A DNA stretch of 64,000 bases from Alienimonas californiensis (GCF_007743815.1 NZ_CP036265.1:1452501-1516500); one strand, 5' to 3'; numbered from the stretch's first letter, positions 36,577 through 45,050 are shown. A program made the numbers and translations. The notes: a model not told the origin generated them from the sequence alone.

Positions 36577-36837
36577 TCAGCCCGGCGGGGTCAGCCTATT
36601 GCGGGTGAGCCAGTCGGCCTCGGCGGCGAGGGCGGCGCTCCGCAGCGGGTACGGCCCGAGGACCGGCCCGCCGCTGGGAGAGAGGTCTGCAGTCCACCCG
36701 CCGCCGTCGGCGGGCTCGACGTGACTGGCACGCATGACGGACGCGGCGCCGAGGGCGCCGGCGTCGATCAGTTCGCCGTAGAGCCCGCGGGCCGTGCCAT
36801 CCGGGCCGACGAACAGCTCCTGCGTGTCCCCGCTCAT
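36577..36837 (-). CDS. Small unknown cassette protein, 86 residues
   Basis: Its ATG overlaps the stop of the upstream 345-residue gene (ATGA, 36834-36837), so the two are translationally coupled. The C-terminal half has a compact conserved-looking block: MRASHVEPADGGGWTADLSP, then GPYPLRSAALAAEADWL. This small alpha/beta pattern is familiar from planctomycete accessory regions but unnamed. The function is unknown; coupling suggests that it acts with the 345-residue protein. Confidence 0.75.
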   Translation of the reverse strand: MSGDTQELFVGPDGTARGLYGELIDAGALGAASVMRASHVEPADGGGWTADLSPSGGPVLGPYPLRSAALAAEADWLTRNRLTPPG

Positions 36838-37871
36838 CGCGGGTTCCGCAGCACGCGGCGGCGGGGAGCGTCGGCGACGAGCGGGTCGAGGGCCTCGGCC
36901 ACGCCGGCCAAGCCCTCCCGCACCCGCTGTTGGAGCCAGCCGACGCCGGTCGAGGCTCGCAGGTCGACCGGGTCCACGCCCCGCATCAGCCCCTCGGCCT
37001 CGGCGACGACGGCGTCCAGCTCCTCGTTGCCCCCGACGTTGAGCCGGCGGAACCTCTGGAAGAACTCCGTGAGGTTCTCCACGGCGGAGTCACGGAACAC
37101 CCGCGGTCCGCCGCCCTCGCCGCCGGTGAGGCGCTCGCGGAGGTGCTCGACCAACTGGGCCAACTCCTGGGCGAACGCCTGCTCGGCCAACTCGACCGCC
37201 TGCTCGAACCGCTGCCGCACGCGGTCGCATTCCTGCTGGTACAGGCGGGGCGACAAGCGACGGAGGAATTCGGGCGGCTCGACCGCCGGCAGGTCCCAGG
37301 ACAGGCCGAACAGCGGGGCCAGACTGGGCGGGTAATCCGCCGGGTCGAACAGGTCGCCCAGCCGGCGGCGGGCCTGGGAGACGAGTTCGTCGCGGCAGCG
37401 GTCCACCTCGGCCGCGGCGTCAGCCAACTCTTCCTGAAGCTCCGTCATCCGCCGCTCGAAGGCGGGCAGGTCGTTGCGGGGCAGCAGGCGGACGCCGTTC
37501 TCGGGATACGGCAGCGACGCTGACTTCCAGTGGGAGACGGCCGCGTGCCGGACCTTCGCCGCGGCCCGCAGGGCCGGGTGTTTCGTGTCCAGCAGCTTCT
37601 TGCTGGCCGACAGCGAGCCGGACTCGGCGTCGAAGGGGCTGGCCGCCTCGTCCTTCTGCTCGGCGGAGAGCGTCCGCCGCAGGCCGGGCCAGGAGACGTG
37701 CAGCCGCACGGCCGCGGCGTCCTGGCGGAGTCGGTCGGCCGGATCCTGTTCCCGGTGGTCCCGCTCCTCGTCGAGGATCGTAACCTCCGCGGCGCCGTGA
37801 TCGGTCTCGGCGTCGGGCAGATCGGGGTCGTGTCTACGCCCGCGTCGCGGCGGGCTGATCAGCAGGGTCAT
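36834..37871 (-). CDS. Coiled-coil/helical cassette protein, 345 residues (perhaps DUF3150-like)
   Basis: The first 45 residues are disordered, then VRLHVSWPGLRRTLSAEQKD, a charged segment with LLDTKHPALRAAAKVRHAAV and WKSASLPYPENGVRLL. A long helical region includes an acidic coiled coil (ERRMTELQEELADAAAEVDR), YQQECDRVRQRFEQAVELAE and AVENLTEFFQRFRRLNV. Phage and plasmid DUF3150 proteins have a similar layout, but I am not certain of the match. The gene is coupled to the 86-residue gene by ATGA. A GGAGG ribosome site precedes the ATG at 37871. Confidence 0.7.
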   Translation of the reverse strand: MTLLISPPRRGRRHDPDLPDAETDHGAAEVTILDEERDHREQDPADRLRQDAAAVRLHVSWPGLRRTLSAEQKDEAASPFDAESGSLSASKKLLDTKHPALRAAAKVRHAAVSHWKSASLPYPENGVRLLPRNDLPAFERRMTELQEELADAAAEVDRCRDELVSQARRRLGDLFDPADYPPSLAPLFGLSWDLPAVEPPEFLRRLSPRLYQQECDRVRQRFEQAVELAEQAFAQELAQLVEHLRERLTGGEGGGPRVFRDSAVENLTEFFQRFRRLNVGGNEELDAVVAEAEGLMRGVDPVDLRASTGVGWLQQRVREGLAGVAEALDPLVADAPRRRVLRNPR

Positions 37872-37897
37872 GGGTGAAACTCGTGAGGAGGGAAATG

Positions 37898-37925
37898 AAA
37901 ACGCCCCGGCGAAGGGGCCGGGGCG
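37898..37925 (-). terminator. Hairpin with T-run between the AAA ATPase and 345-residue genes
   Basis: A perfect 9-bp stem CGCCCCGGC/GCCGGGGCG with loop CCCTTC, followed by TTTTCATTTCC on the minus strand. It lies 33 bp after the AAA stop and 26 bp before the next start codon. Confidence 0.85.
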
Positions 37926-37958
37926 TGTGAGAGATGAAGCGCCGGACGGCGCCGGCGG

Positions 37959-39491
37959 TCAGTTGAGCGAGAAGTTCTGCTTCCCGGGCCGGCTGGTCCG
38001 CCGGCGGGGGGCCTCGTCACCGCGGTCGCCGGCGGGGCGGAACACGCCGCCGGCCTCGGCGTCGAGGCACCGCCCGCTCGCCCACCGCCGCAGCTTCGCC
38101 AGCGGCTCCGCTGCGGAGACGCTCACCGGCACGACGTGCGTCGCCGCCTCCGCCAGGCTCACGCCCAGCAGGGCCGACAGCCGGCAGCAGGATTCGATCT
38201 CCGCCCCGGTCCAGCCGGCGTCCGGGGGCGTGGATTCGCCCGCGGCGACGCCGTACCGCTCGCGGCAGGTCTCCCAGATCCCGCGGCGTTGCTCCTCGCC
38301 CGGCAGATCCAGGAAAAACGTGGCGTCGAACCGCCCGCTGCGGGTCAATTCTGGGGGCAGTTTCGAAGTGTCATTGGCGGTGCAGACGACGAACACCCCC
38401 GCCGGCCGATCGGCCAGCCAACTCAGCATCGTGCCCAGCAGGCGGGAGGACACGCCCGAGTCCTGGGCCCCGCCGGAGGTGCCGGCCAGCGCCCGCTCCA
38501 CCTCGTCGACGAAGAGCGCGCAGGGCGCCATGGCCTCGACCGTCGCCAACGCCCGGCGGGTGTTCTCCTCCGTGGCTCCCACGAGTCCGGCCATCAGCGC
38601 CCCCACGTCCAGCGTGAGGGTGGGCCGACCGACCTCCGCCCCGAGGGCTTTGGCGAAGGAACTCTTGCCGACCCCGCCGGGGCCCAGCAGCAGCACGCCC
38701 TTGGCCTCGGCCCGCGGCGAACCGTTCGTCAGCGCGGTCCGGCAGAACGTCTTCAGGGCCTCCATGCCGCCGAGGGCGTCAAAGCCGGGGCCGCCGCGGG
38801 ACAGGGACAGCGGCCCGCCCGCGGCGAGCTGCTTCGCCTTCAGCTCCCACAGCGGATCGGGATCCAGCCGCCCGTGCCGCACGAGGCTGAGGGCGAAGGC
38901 GTTCTCGGCTTCGCTGCGGGTCAGTCCCGCCGCGGCGTCGAGGACGGGCGTGAGCGGGTCGGGCAACTCGCCCTCCTCCGTCGCCACGCCCCGCGCCACG
39001 GCCTCCAGTTCCTCCCGGGACGGCAGCGGGCAGTCCAGGACGGCGAAGTCCCGGGACAACTCCGGGGGCAGTTCACCGGTCGGCTGGATCAGGATCAGAT
39101 GCGTGCGGCGGGTTTTGCCCGCCGCCAACGCTGACCGCATCGCGGCCAGCAGCTCGGGGCTGTTCAGGTATCGCTGCGGGTGCACCATGGCGAGGAGTGA
39201 GGGCGTCTCCCCGTCGCCGGATTGCGGCAGCGCCTTCATGGCGGCCAGCGGATCGGCGGGGCCGTCCTCGCCGCCGTCGGCGGTCCACGGGGCGAAGTTC
39301 CAGCCCCGCTCCCGGCACAGCCCAGTGAGGTCGCGGAGGACCTCCTCCGGCTCGGGGCTGACCGCCAGCACGCCCGGGAAGGCGGCGGCGATCAGCTCCG
39401 CCAGCTTCGCGGCCATTCCGGGGGGCGGGGCCGCGGGGGTCGGTTCGTCATCAGGTTCGGGCGGGGCGGGGCCCCGCGGTCGACGCGGCAT
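37959..39491 (-). CDS. Ycf46-like AAA+ ATPase
   Basis: 510 residues. The N-terminal non-ATPase half has LSRDFAVLDCPLPSREELE, a Ycf46 hallmark. The AAA module has Walker A GPGGVGKSS (270-278), Walker B LFVDEVERAL (DE at 329-330), a sensor region VCTANDTSKLPPELTRSGRFD with the Arg finger, and a C-terminal lid. The protein probably forms a ring and remodels a partner. Ycf46 is conserved in cyanobacteria and plastids with unknown substrate. Here it is encoded just after DUF2997 and DUF1257 (Ycf35-like), the same trio I recall from cyanobacteria, so a common complex is plausible. Confidence 0.85.
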   Translation of the reverse strand: MPRRPRGPAPPEPDDEPTPAAPPPGMAAKLAELIAAAFPGVLAVSPEPEEVLRDLTGLCRERGWNFAPWTADGGEDGPADPLAAMKALPQSGDGETPSLLAMVHPQRYLNSPELLAAMRSALAAGKTRRTHLILIQPTGELPPELSRDFAVLDCPLPSREELEAVARGVATEEGELPDPLTPVLDAAAGLTRSEAENAFALSLVRHGRLDPDPLWELKAKQLAAGGPLSLSRGGPGFDALGGMEALKTFCRTALTNGSPRAEAKGVLLLGPGGVGKSSFAKALGAEVGRPTLTLDVGALMAGLVGATEENTRRALATVEAMAPCALFVDEVERALAGTSGGAQDSGVSSRLLGTMLSWLADRPAGVFVVCTANDTSKLPPELTRSGRFDATFFLDLPGEEQRRGIWETCRERYGVAAGESTPPDAGWTGAEIESCCRLSALLGVSLAEAATHVVPVSVSAAEPLAKLRRWASGRCLDAEAGGVFRPAGDRGDEAPRRRTSRPGKQNFSLN

Positions 39492-39523
39492 GGGCGTCTC
39501 CTCGGTGTGGGTGGTGAGTTGGG

Positions 39524-39568
39524 AAAGAACGGGGGTCGAACAGCGGGCGGTCAGGCCCGCTGCTCGAC
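39524..39568 (-). terminator. Long hairpin overlapping the DUF2997 stop
   Basis: GTCGAGCAGCGGGC pairs with GCCCGCTGTTCGAC (14 bp, one mismatch) around CTGACC, and the stop codon lies in the loop. A pyrimidine tail with TTCTTTCC follows on the minus strand before the AAA start. It is an intercistronic hairpin like the others in this cassette. Confidence 0.72.
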
Positions 39569-39745
39569 CGTCTGGGCGACCGGGGCGGCCGCGTGGTACT
39601 CCGGCGTCAGCGTCTCGGCGGTCTTGGCGCCGAGGGCCTCCTCGTACGGCTGGCTGGCCGCCCGGCAGGCGGGACCGGCGAAGCCCTTCGTCTCGACGGA
39701 GGTCTCGCCCGCCGGCGTGACGGTGATCTCGATGCGGGGAGACAT
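39551..39745 (-). CDS. DUF2997 family protein
   Basis: 64 residues: RIEITVTPAGETSVETKGF, GPACRAASQPYEEALGA and TPEYHAAA. This is the compact pattern of DUF2997, including the conserved single Cys and the helix 'PLEEALG'. It starts 1 bp after the stop of the DUF1257 gene, so the two are coupled. Members are usually found next to Ycf35- and Ycf46-like genes; no reaction is known. Confidence 0.88.
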   Translation of the reverse strand: MSPRIEITVTPAGETSVETKGFAGPACRAASQPYEEALGAKTAETLTPEYHAAAPVAQTVEQRA

Positions 39746-39746
39746 C

Positions 39747-40160
39747 TCAGGCGGCCTCCCCGGCGGAGAGGTATTGGGACGTCCCGCCGAAGCCCGCGGC
39801 CCCGGCGGTGACGGTCAGCTTCACGCTGCCGTCGGCGAGGGCGGTCTCGGCGACGCGGTGGCCGCGGGCCTTCGCCTGGAGCTTGGAGACCTCGACGGCG
39901 TACGCCTGGAGCAGCCGGCCGACGAACGTCTCGTCGCCCCAGCGGCCCTCGTACGTGTCGTGGTACAGGTCGCCGGTCTCGACGTCGCAGACGATCGGGT
40001 ACACGAACCCGGGCGGGCGGACCGCGAGGCCGCTCTGCACGCTGCGATCGAAGAAGGTGACGGTCTCGGTCTGCGGCGGGGGCAATTTCAGCCGGTCGCA
40101 GGCCGCCGCGAGGGCGGCGGGGTCCGTCGCCTTGGCGGCGACGGTGACGATGTGGCTCAT
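39747..40160 (-). CDS. DUF1257 (Ycf35-like) protein
   Basis: 137 residues. It opens MSHIVTVAAKATDPAALAAA and has VRPPGFVYPIVCDVETGDLY, GRWGDETFVGRLLQAYAVEV and DGSVKLTV, the order of conserved blocks in DUF1257. Ycf35 is a small conserved protein of cyanobacteria and plastids of unknown role. It heads the DUF1257-DUF2997-AAA trio of this cassette. Neither a membrane segment nor catalytic residues are evident. Confidence 0.88.
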   Translation of the reverse strand: MSHIVTVAAKATDPAALAAACDRLKLPPPQTETVTFFDRSVQSGLAVRPPGFVYPIVCDVETGDLYHDTYEGRWGDETFVGRLLQAYAVEVSKLQAKARGHRVAETALADGSVKLTVTAGAAGFGGTSQYLSAGEAA

Positions 40161-40200
40161 GCGGTGGACTTCCGGATTGGGGGACGGGACGAGGAAAGGC

Positions 40201-40350
40201 TCAGCGACCGTCGCGCGGCGACGGCTCGCAGGCCGGGTCGGGCGGGGCCGCGGTGCGGCCGGCGGCGACCGCGGCGAGGTCGGCCAACAGGCCGAGCAGC
40301 AGTTGCCCCGCCGCGGCGGCCAGCCGCGGCGGGAGGGGGAGTCGGGGCAT
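40201..40350 (-). CDS. Short first gene of the cassette, 49 residues
   Basis: ATG at 40350 with GGAG nine bases upstream. The sequence (MPRLPLPPRLAAAAGQLLLG, LLADLAAVAAG) is a single hydrophobic or amphipathic helix followed by an acidic/Arg tail. A weak CCGTCG/CGACGG hairpin overlaps its stop, and the DUF1257 gene... lies 40 bp away in the direction of reading. No family was recognised. A longer upstream frame exists but has no better start. Confidence 0.5.
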   Translation of the reverse strand: MPRLPLPPRLAAAAGQLLLGLLADLAAVAAGRTAAPPDPACEPSPRDGR

Positions 40351-40661
40351 AGGACGGCTCCAGGTGCGGGAGATGGAGAAGGCGACCGGCGGCGTCGCCG
40401 GCCTCACCCCACAGTGCCGCAAATCAAGACCCCTTTTAGTGGTTCGCCGAGAGACGAGGGCCGAAACTCGGGTCTCAAAGATTTCTGTCTCGTCGGGCCT
40501 GCGATCGGGCTCGTTCGTCCGACCTTACGTCCCCCCAGCCGTCAACCGATTCCCCCGGAGACGACACCCGCCCGGCCAAGGCCGACTTCGCCTCGAGCAC
40601 TTCGCAATGCCTTCGAGGTTCGGGGCCTACGAGGACGATCAACGGAGCATGGGAGGGGGCA

Positions 40662-42044
40662 ATGCGAACCAAAGCCTTCGCGGGCACGCTCACGCCGTCT
40701 GTCTTGAGCCTCGACAAAACAGCCTCCGCTATGCGAACCCGAACTCTGCTTACCGTCGTCCCCGAGAATCGGGCCTGCCCTTTCCGCATTGAGCCTGCAC
40801 GGTTCGACGTTCAGTTGCTTCCGAAGCGCGCGACCGGGCTGGGTCTCGACGTCTCGAAGCGAAGGGGGCGTGAGGCCCTGATGCGCAGCCCGTGGGTAGG
40901 GTGGGACGGACGACGCCTGTGGAAGTGGGGCGCCCACTTTCTCATGACCGGCCGCTTCTCGGACGATCTTCAGGAAGCGCTCAACGTACCGGACGAGACA
41001 GGGTGGTCGATCCCTCCGCTGGGGAACGCAGAGGTCGGCGGCGTCTTCCTCGAGGACGAGGTCGCCGCAGCGGTGCTCGCGGCGACCGGTTCCGGTCCCG
41101 AGGAAAACCCGGCGATCGGCCTCCCGGCGATCTCTTGGCCGTGGGGACTGGAGGAGTCTGAACGGCTCGAAATCCTTCGTCCGAGCGGGATAGAACATTT
41201 CCGTTACGCGGCCGATCCTGGGCCGGTGTTCCACGGCCGGCAGGTTCCCCTCGGACAAGTGCCCGACATGCTCCGCCCCGTGCTGGGTGAGCTGCCGCTT
41301 TCGCCAAGTCCGGGTGCGGATGAGACCATCCAGTTTGACCCGCGAGGATGGACCGGCGCCGAAGTCGTACGTAACGCATTGGACTATCCCGTCGTCGAGC
41401 TCTACCGCCGCGGCCTCGACTGGTGCCGCGTCGAGCGGACGGTGATCGGTCCTGCCGCTCTGCAGCCGTCACTGAGAGGGGCAAAGGAAGAACAGTGCCT
41501 GATCACCCGGTTCCGGCAAGAGGACGTTCGGCCCCTCTACGACCTAGTCATAAAAAAAATCTCCACCGACGAGAATCGCCGGCTTCCGAGGTCTTACAGA
41601 CTCAGAAGCACGTCTGGGTTTCTGATCGACTTCTCCGTGGAATTCGAGGTCGTCCCGAAGGCAGCCGCAACGGGGCAGACGCCTTCCGGAGACGGCCTGT
41701 CTGCCGCAGCCGTTCCGTCGAAGGATGAGTGGACGTTCGGCCCTCCGGGAAAAGCGACGTTTCGAGGCGTCACCTTCGCCCTTCCCGATCGATATCGAAA
41801 ACTGTTGCAGGCGTTCTCGTCGTCGAGCCACAAAGTACTCCACGAAGACGCCGTACGAGAGGCCGTCGCGTTCGACCGGGCGAACCCGCCGACGTGGAAC
41901 ACAGTCAGGACGTATTTCTCGAACCTCAAGGACCTCTTCGACGAGAACTACCTCTGCGTAGACCGTAAGAAAGTCATCGAGATTACGAACCAAGCGGGAG
42001 ACCGGTACGTCACGCTGAACGACGACCTGCTACGGCCGGGTTAA
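40662..42044 (+). CDS. Unknown 460-residue protein with a winged-helix-like C-terminus
   Basis: The ATG at 40662 has a very strong ribosome site (GGGAGGGGGC). The N-terminal 250 residues contain WVGWDGRRLWKWGAHFLMTG and GWSIPPLGN, without a known domain. The end (DEWTFGPPGKATFRGVTF, LPDRYRKLLQAFSSSSHKVL, WNTVRTYFSNLKDLF) resembles an OmpR-type winged helix. Codon use is clearly less GC-biased than in its neighbours, which suggests a recent arrival. It is divergent from the Ycf46 cassette; a regulator role is only a guess. Confidence 0.75.
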   Translation: MRTKAFAGTLTPSVLSLDKTASAMRTRTLLTVVPENRACPFRIEPARFDVQLLPKRATGLGLDVSKRRGREALMRSPWVGWDGRRLWKWGAHFLMTGRFSDDLQEALNVPDETGWSIPPLGNAEVGGVFLEDEVAAAVLAATGSGPEENPAIGLPAISWPWGLEESERLEILRPSGIEHFRYAADPGPVFHGRQVPLGQVPDMLRPVLGELPLSPSPGADETIQFDPRGWTGAEVVRNALDYPVVELYRRGLDWCRVERTVIGPAALQPSLRGAKEEQCLITRFRQEDVRPLYDLVIKKISTDENRRLPRSYRLRSTSGFLIDFSVEFEVVPKAAATGQTPSGDGLSAAAVPSKDEWTFGPPGKATFRGVTFALPDRYRKLLQAFSSSSHKVLHEDAVREAVAFDRANPPTWNTVRTYFSNLKDLFDENYLCVDRKKVIEITNQAGDRYVTLNDDLLRPG

Positions 42045-42866
42045 TTCTCGGCCCCTGCCCTCGGCCCCGCCGAAAACGACGTTCGCACCCGCACGCGAAC
42101 AACGGTCCTGAACCAACCTGGTACGGCCGACTGAGGTGCGGAGAGATCCGGACGCCGTCGGCGGCCCCGGCGGGCGCGGTTGCGGCCGGCGGGGTCTCGA
42201 CGTCGGCCGGCGAAGCTCGGCCCGTCACGCGTCCCCCGACGCGGTCGCCGCGTTCGGCGAGTCCTCCCCCGGAGGCCGCCCTGCGGAAAAACCCGATGCC
42301 CCGCCTCGCGATCGCGGTCAGGGCCGGCGACGACATGGACCCGTCACGGGCCGGGGGCGGGCGGCGGGCCGGGCGGGCGACTCCCCTATACGCGGGAGGA
42401 GGTCCGGCTGCCGGGGTAGCCAAACCCCGGGTAGGGGGCAGGGACGCCTCCGGGGCGAACCAGCCGCTTCGCCAGCGGCGCCGCGAGATTGTGTTTTCTC
42501 CTTCATAACTGAATCCGGGCTCCGTCAAGCCGCGACCCGGGGTGCCCAGGAGAAAAACGACCCTTGCGCCCTCGAGTCGCCGACGTCGAACGACGCCTCG
42601 TCAGAGGCTGCCCGGCCTGAGGACCGGGAACCGGACCCGCCGGCCTAACGGCCGGCCAGGGCACCGCTGGCGGCGGAGTGCGCGGATTTTGGCGAACCCT
42701 CGACTTCGCCTCTCTGACAGACACGGCAGCGATCGCGAAGCCCTCACGCCGTGGACAATCGTGGAAGTCTCGTCCCCGCCTGTGGACAATGTCCCGCCAC
42801 GACCGGCAACGCTGTGGACAAACTGTCGCCGGGAGGACAAGACCGCATGCTGTACGAGAGGTCAAT
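42045..42866. other. 822-bp intergenic region with three DnaA-box-like sites
   Basis: I see no supported gene. At 42750-42758, 42781-42789 and 42813-42821 lie CGTGGACAA, TGTGGACAA and TGTGGACAA, the complements of TTGTCCACG/TTGTCCACA, a DnaA-box form common in GC-rich bacteria. Spacing is 31 and 32 bp. The DUF4096 gene starts 45 bp further on. Confidence 0.55.
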
Positions 42867-43259
42867 ATGCCCGATGACGAAAAGCCCCACGGTCCCTCTT
42901 GGCCGCCGAAGTTGACGGACGAGGAGTGGACCGCGGTTCGTCCGCTCCTGCATTCCCAGGGCCGCCCCGGGAAATACGACCGAGAGTTCGTCAACGCCAT
43001 CTTCTGGATGCTTCATCAGAACGACAAAGAGCACGAGAAGGACGAAGAGTCGTGGCGATCCTTCGCGCCTCACGACGGACTGTGGAACACGCTCGCCCGC
43101 CGCTACAAACGCTGGGAGACGAGCGGAGAGTTGGAGGCCTTCTTGGGAAGAGTTCGTAAAGCCTCCGAAGAGGGGCGGATCCCTTGGCATCGCCGTGAGC
43201 CCGAGGGCGAACGACGCCGCTTTCGATCCCGCCCCGAGCTGCCGTCCCGTGAGGGGTAA
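42867..43259 (+). CDS. Free-standing DUF4096 (transposase N-terminal domain) protein
   Basis: 130 residues from the ATG at 42867. The DUF4096 signature of IS402/IS5-type transposases is clear: LTDEEWTAVRPLL, GRPGKYDREFVNAIFWMLHQ, DGLWNTLARRYKRWETSGEL. Instead of a DDE nuclease the protein ends in a short Arg-rich tail. No nuclease remnant follows, and the frame is clean, with a natural stop. It may be a transposase fragment or a domesticated DNA-binding protein. It lies directly downstream of the DnaA-box-like cluster. Confidence 0.75.
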   Translation: MPDDEKPHGPSWPPKLTDEEWTAVRPLLHSQGRPGKYDREFVNAIFWMLHQNDKEHEKDEESWRSFAPHDGLWNTLARRYKRWETSGELEAFLGRVRKASEEGRIPWHRREPEGERRRFRSRPELPSREG

Positions 43260-43486
43260 CGGCTGGCTTCTGAGAACCGATGTGCAAACGGTATCGACGC
43301 CGGGGCGAAACGACGTCGGCTCGAACGCTCGTCCCGCCATACCCAAACCGGGTCGCTGAAAACAACGTTCGATGATCACAGGCGGACAGCGCGTTCCCGG
43401 CAAGATCCGGCATCAGTCGGCCGGGAGTTGCGGGGCGTCGTCCCGGACCGGCCGGCGCCGCGTTCCTTCCCGCCGAGATCAGTCCG

Positions 43487-43714
43487 ATGCTTTCGCCGTT
43501 CCCGCCCGTCGAATCGAACGACCCGTTCCGCGTGCTGCTCACCCCCCGCGAGGCGGCCGACGTCCTCGGGATCAGCGAGCGCAAGCTCCGCGACGTGACT
43601 GTCCCGCACGGGAACCTGCCCCGCGTGATGGTGGGGCGGTGCGTCCGATACCGGCCGGCCGCGCTGGAGGCTTGGGCCGCGGGCCGGGAGGAGGCCGCGG
43701 CGGGCGACGACTGA
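43487..43714 (+). CDS. Excisionase-like helix-turn-helix protein
   Basis: 75 residues of the HTH_17/MerR-like type: LLTPREAADVLGISERKLRD, then LPRVMVGRCVRYRPAALEAW, the usual helix-turn-helix plus wing of recombination-directionality factors. It precedes the first integrase gene by 64 bp on the same strand. It probably controls excision of the island or regulates the integrases. Confidence 0.85.
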   Translation: MLSPFPPVESNDPFRVLLTPREAADVLGISERKLRDVTVPHGNLPRVMVGRCVRYRPAALEAWAAGREEAAAGDD

Positions 43715-43778
43715 CCTTGTCCGCCGCGACGCCCGACTCCTCGTTCCCACGCTTTCCCACGCTCGCTCCCCTGCTCCC

Positions 43779-44912
43779 ATGGCCTCTCTCACCGAAGATC
43801 CCGGCGGACGCCGCCGCATTCAGTTCGTCGACCGCGACGGCCGCCGCCGCGCCGTCCGCCTCGGAAAGGTCTCCAAGAAGACCGCCGAACAGGTGCGGGG
43901 CATGATCGAACGCCTCGCCGCCGCGCAGTTGGCCGGGCACGCTCCCGACGACCACACCGCCCGATGGGTCGCCGGGTTGGGCGACGTGCTGCACGGACGC
44001 CTGGCCGCCGTGGGACTCGTCGCCCGCCGGCGGCACGCGACGGTCGGCGACTTCGCCCGGGAGTACGTCGCCTCGCGGACGGACGTGTCTCCGGCGACCC
44101 GGAACCATCTGGCACGGGCCGCCGCCGACCTCGCGGCTGTCCTCGGGGACCGGACGCCGCTGCGAGACGTCACCCCCGCCCACGCCGACGAGTACCGCCG
44201 AACTCAACTCGCTCGGGGCGTGGCGGAGAACACGGTTCGGCGCCGGGTCGGGCGGGCCAAACAGATCTTCGCCGCCGCCGTCCGCGGCCGCCTGCTGGAC
44301 CGCAACCCGTTCGAGGGCCAAAAGTGCCAGGTGACGGGCAACCCCGACAAGTTCCACTTCGTCACCCGGGAGGAGGCCGAGGCCTTGATCGCCGCCTGCC
44401 CGAACGCCCCATGGCGGGCGGTCGTGGCCCTGGCGCGGTTCGGCGGGCTGCGGTGCCCTTCTGAGCTGCGCCCGCTCCAATGGCGGCACGTCGACGTCGA
44501 CGCCGGACGGCTGACCGTCATCTCCTCAAAGACCGCGCATCAGGGAAAGGGGATGCGGGTGACGCCGTTGTTCCCGGAATTGCGTCTTCACCTAAGCGCC
44601 CTCCGGCAGGAGGCAGGCGACCCCGCCCCGGACGATTCCGTGTTGTCGGGCTTCGAGGGGACGTCGTGGGCGTTGGGCGGGCCGCTCGCCGCGATCGCCC
44701 GCCGGGCCGACCTGAAGCTGTGGCCCAAGCCGTTTTGCAACATGCGGGCGACCCGGCAGACGGAGTTGACGGCCGAGTTCCCGAGCCACGTCGTCTGCGG
44801 GTGGATCGGGAATAGCGAGGACGTCGCGAACGAGCACTACCTGCGGACGATCGATGTTGACTTCCAGCGGGCGGTCGCCGGCGACGGCAAGGCGCCGAAC
44901 AAGCCGCGGTAA
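43779..44912 (+). CDS. Tyrosine recombinase (integrase 1)
   Basis: 377 residues. An N-terminal arm-binding region (MASLTEDPGGRRRIQFVDRD) and SAM-like core-binding domain are followed by the catalytic domain: first Arg in ARFGGLRCPSEL, the His/Arg box NMRATRQTELTAEFPSHVVC and the nucleophile Tyr in NEHYLRT. The His of the usual HxxR box is replaced (NMRATRQ), as commonly seen in planctomycete integrases. It likely moves the island or one of its parts. Confidence 0.92.
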   Translation: MASLTEDPGGRRRIQFVDRDGRRRAVRLGKVSKKTAEQVRGMIERLAAAQLAGHAPDDHTARWVAGLGDVLHGRLAAVGLVARRRHATVGDFAREYVASRTDVSPATRNHLARAAADLAAVLGDRTPLRDVTPAHADEYRRTQLARGVAENTVRRRVGRAKQIFAAAVRGRLLDRNPFEGQKCQVTGNPDKFHFVTREEAEALIAACPNAPWRAVVALARFGGLRCPSELRPLQWRHVDVDAGRLTVISSKTAHQGKGMRVTPLFPELRLHLSALRQEAGDPAPDDSVLSGFEGTSWALGGPLAAIARRADLKLWPKPFCNMRATRQTELTAEFPSHVVCGWIGNSEDVANEHYLRTIDVDFQRAVAGDGKAPNKPR

Positions 44913-45050
44913 CCGTCGGGGCGGGTTCGACGGCGCCAGGTCGGCCGAGGGACCGCCGGGGCGGTGGCGGCCCGCAACGGTCCCGGGATACGGTCGGCGG
45001 GTCGTCCGGAAGTCCCGGGCGGCCCGCCCGCCGCGTCAGGACGATCGCCG

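Noticed and set aside
40201..40422. A 73-residue version of the first cassette gene.
   Set aside because: The ATG at 40350 has a ribosome site, while the upstream part covers a hairpin and is not protein-like.
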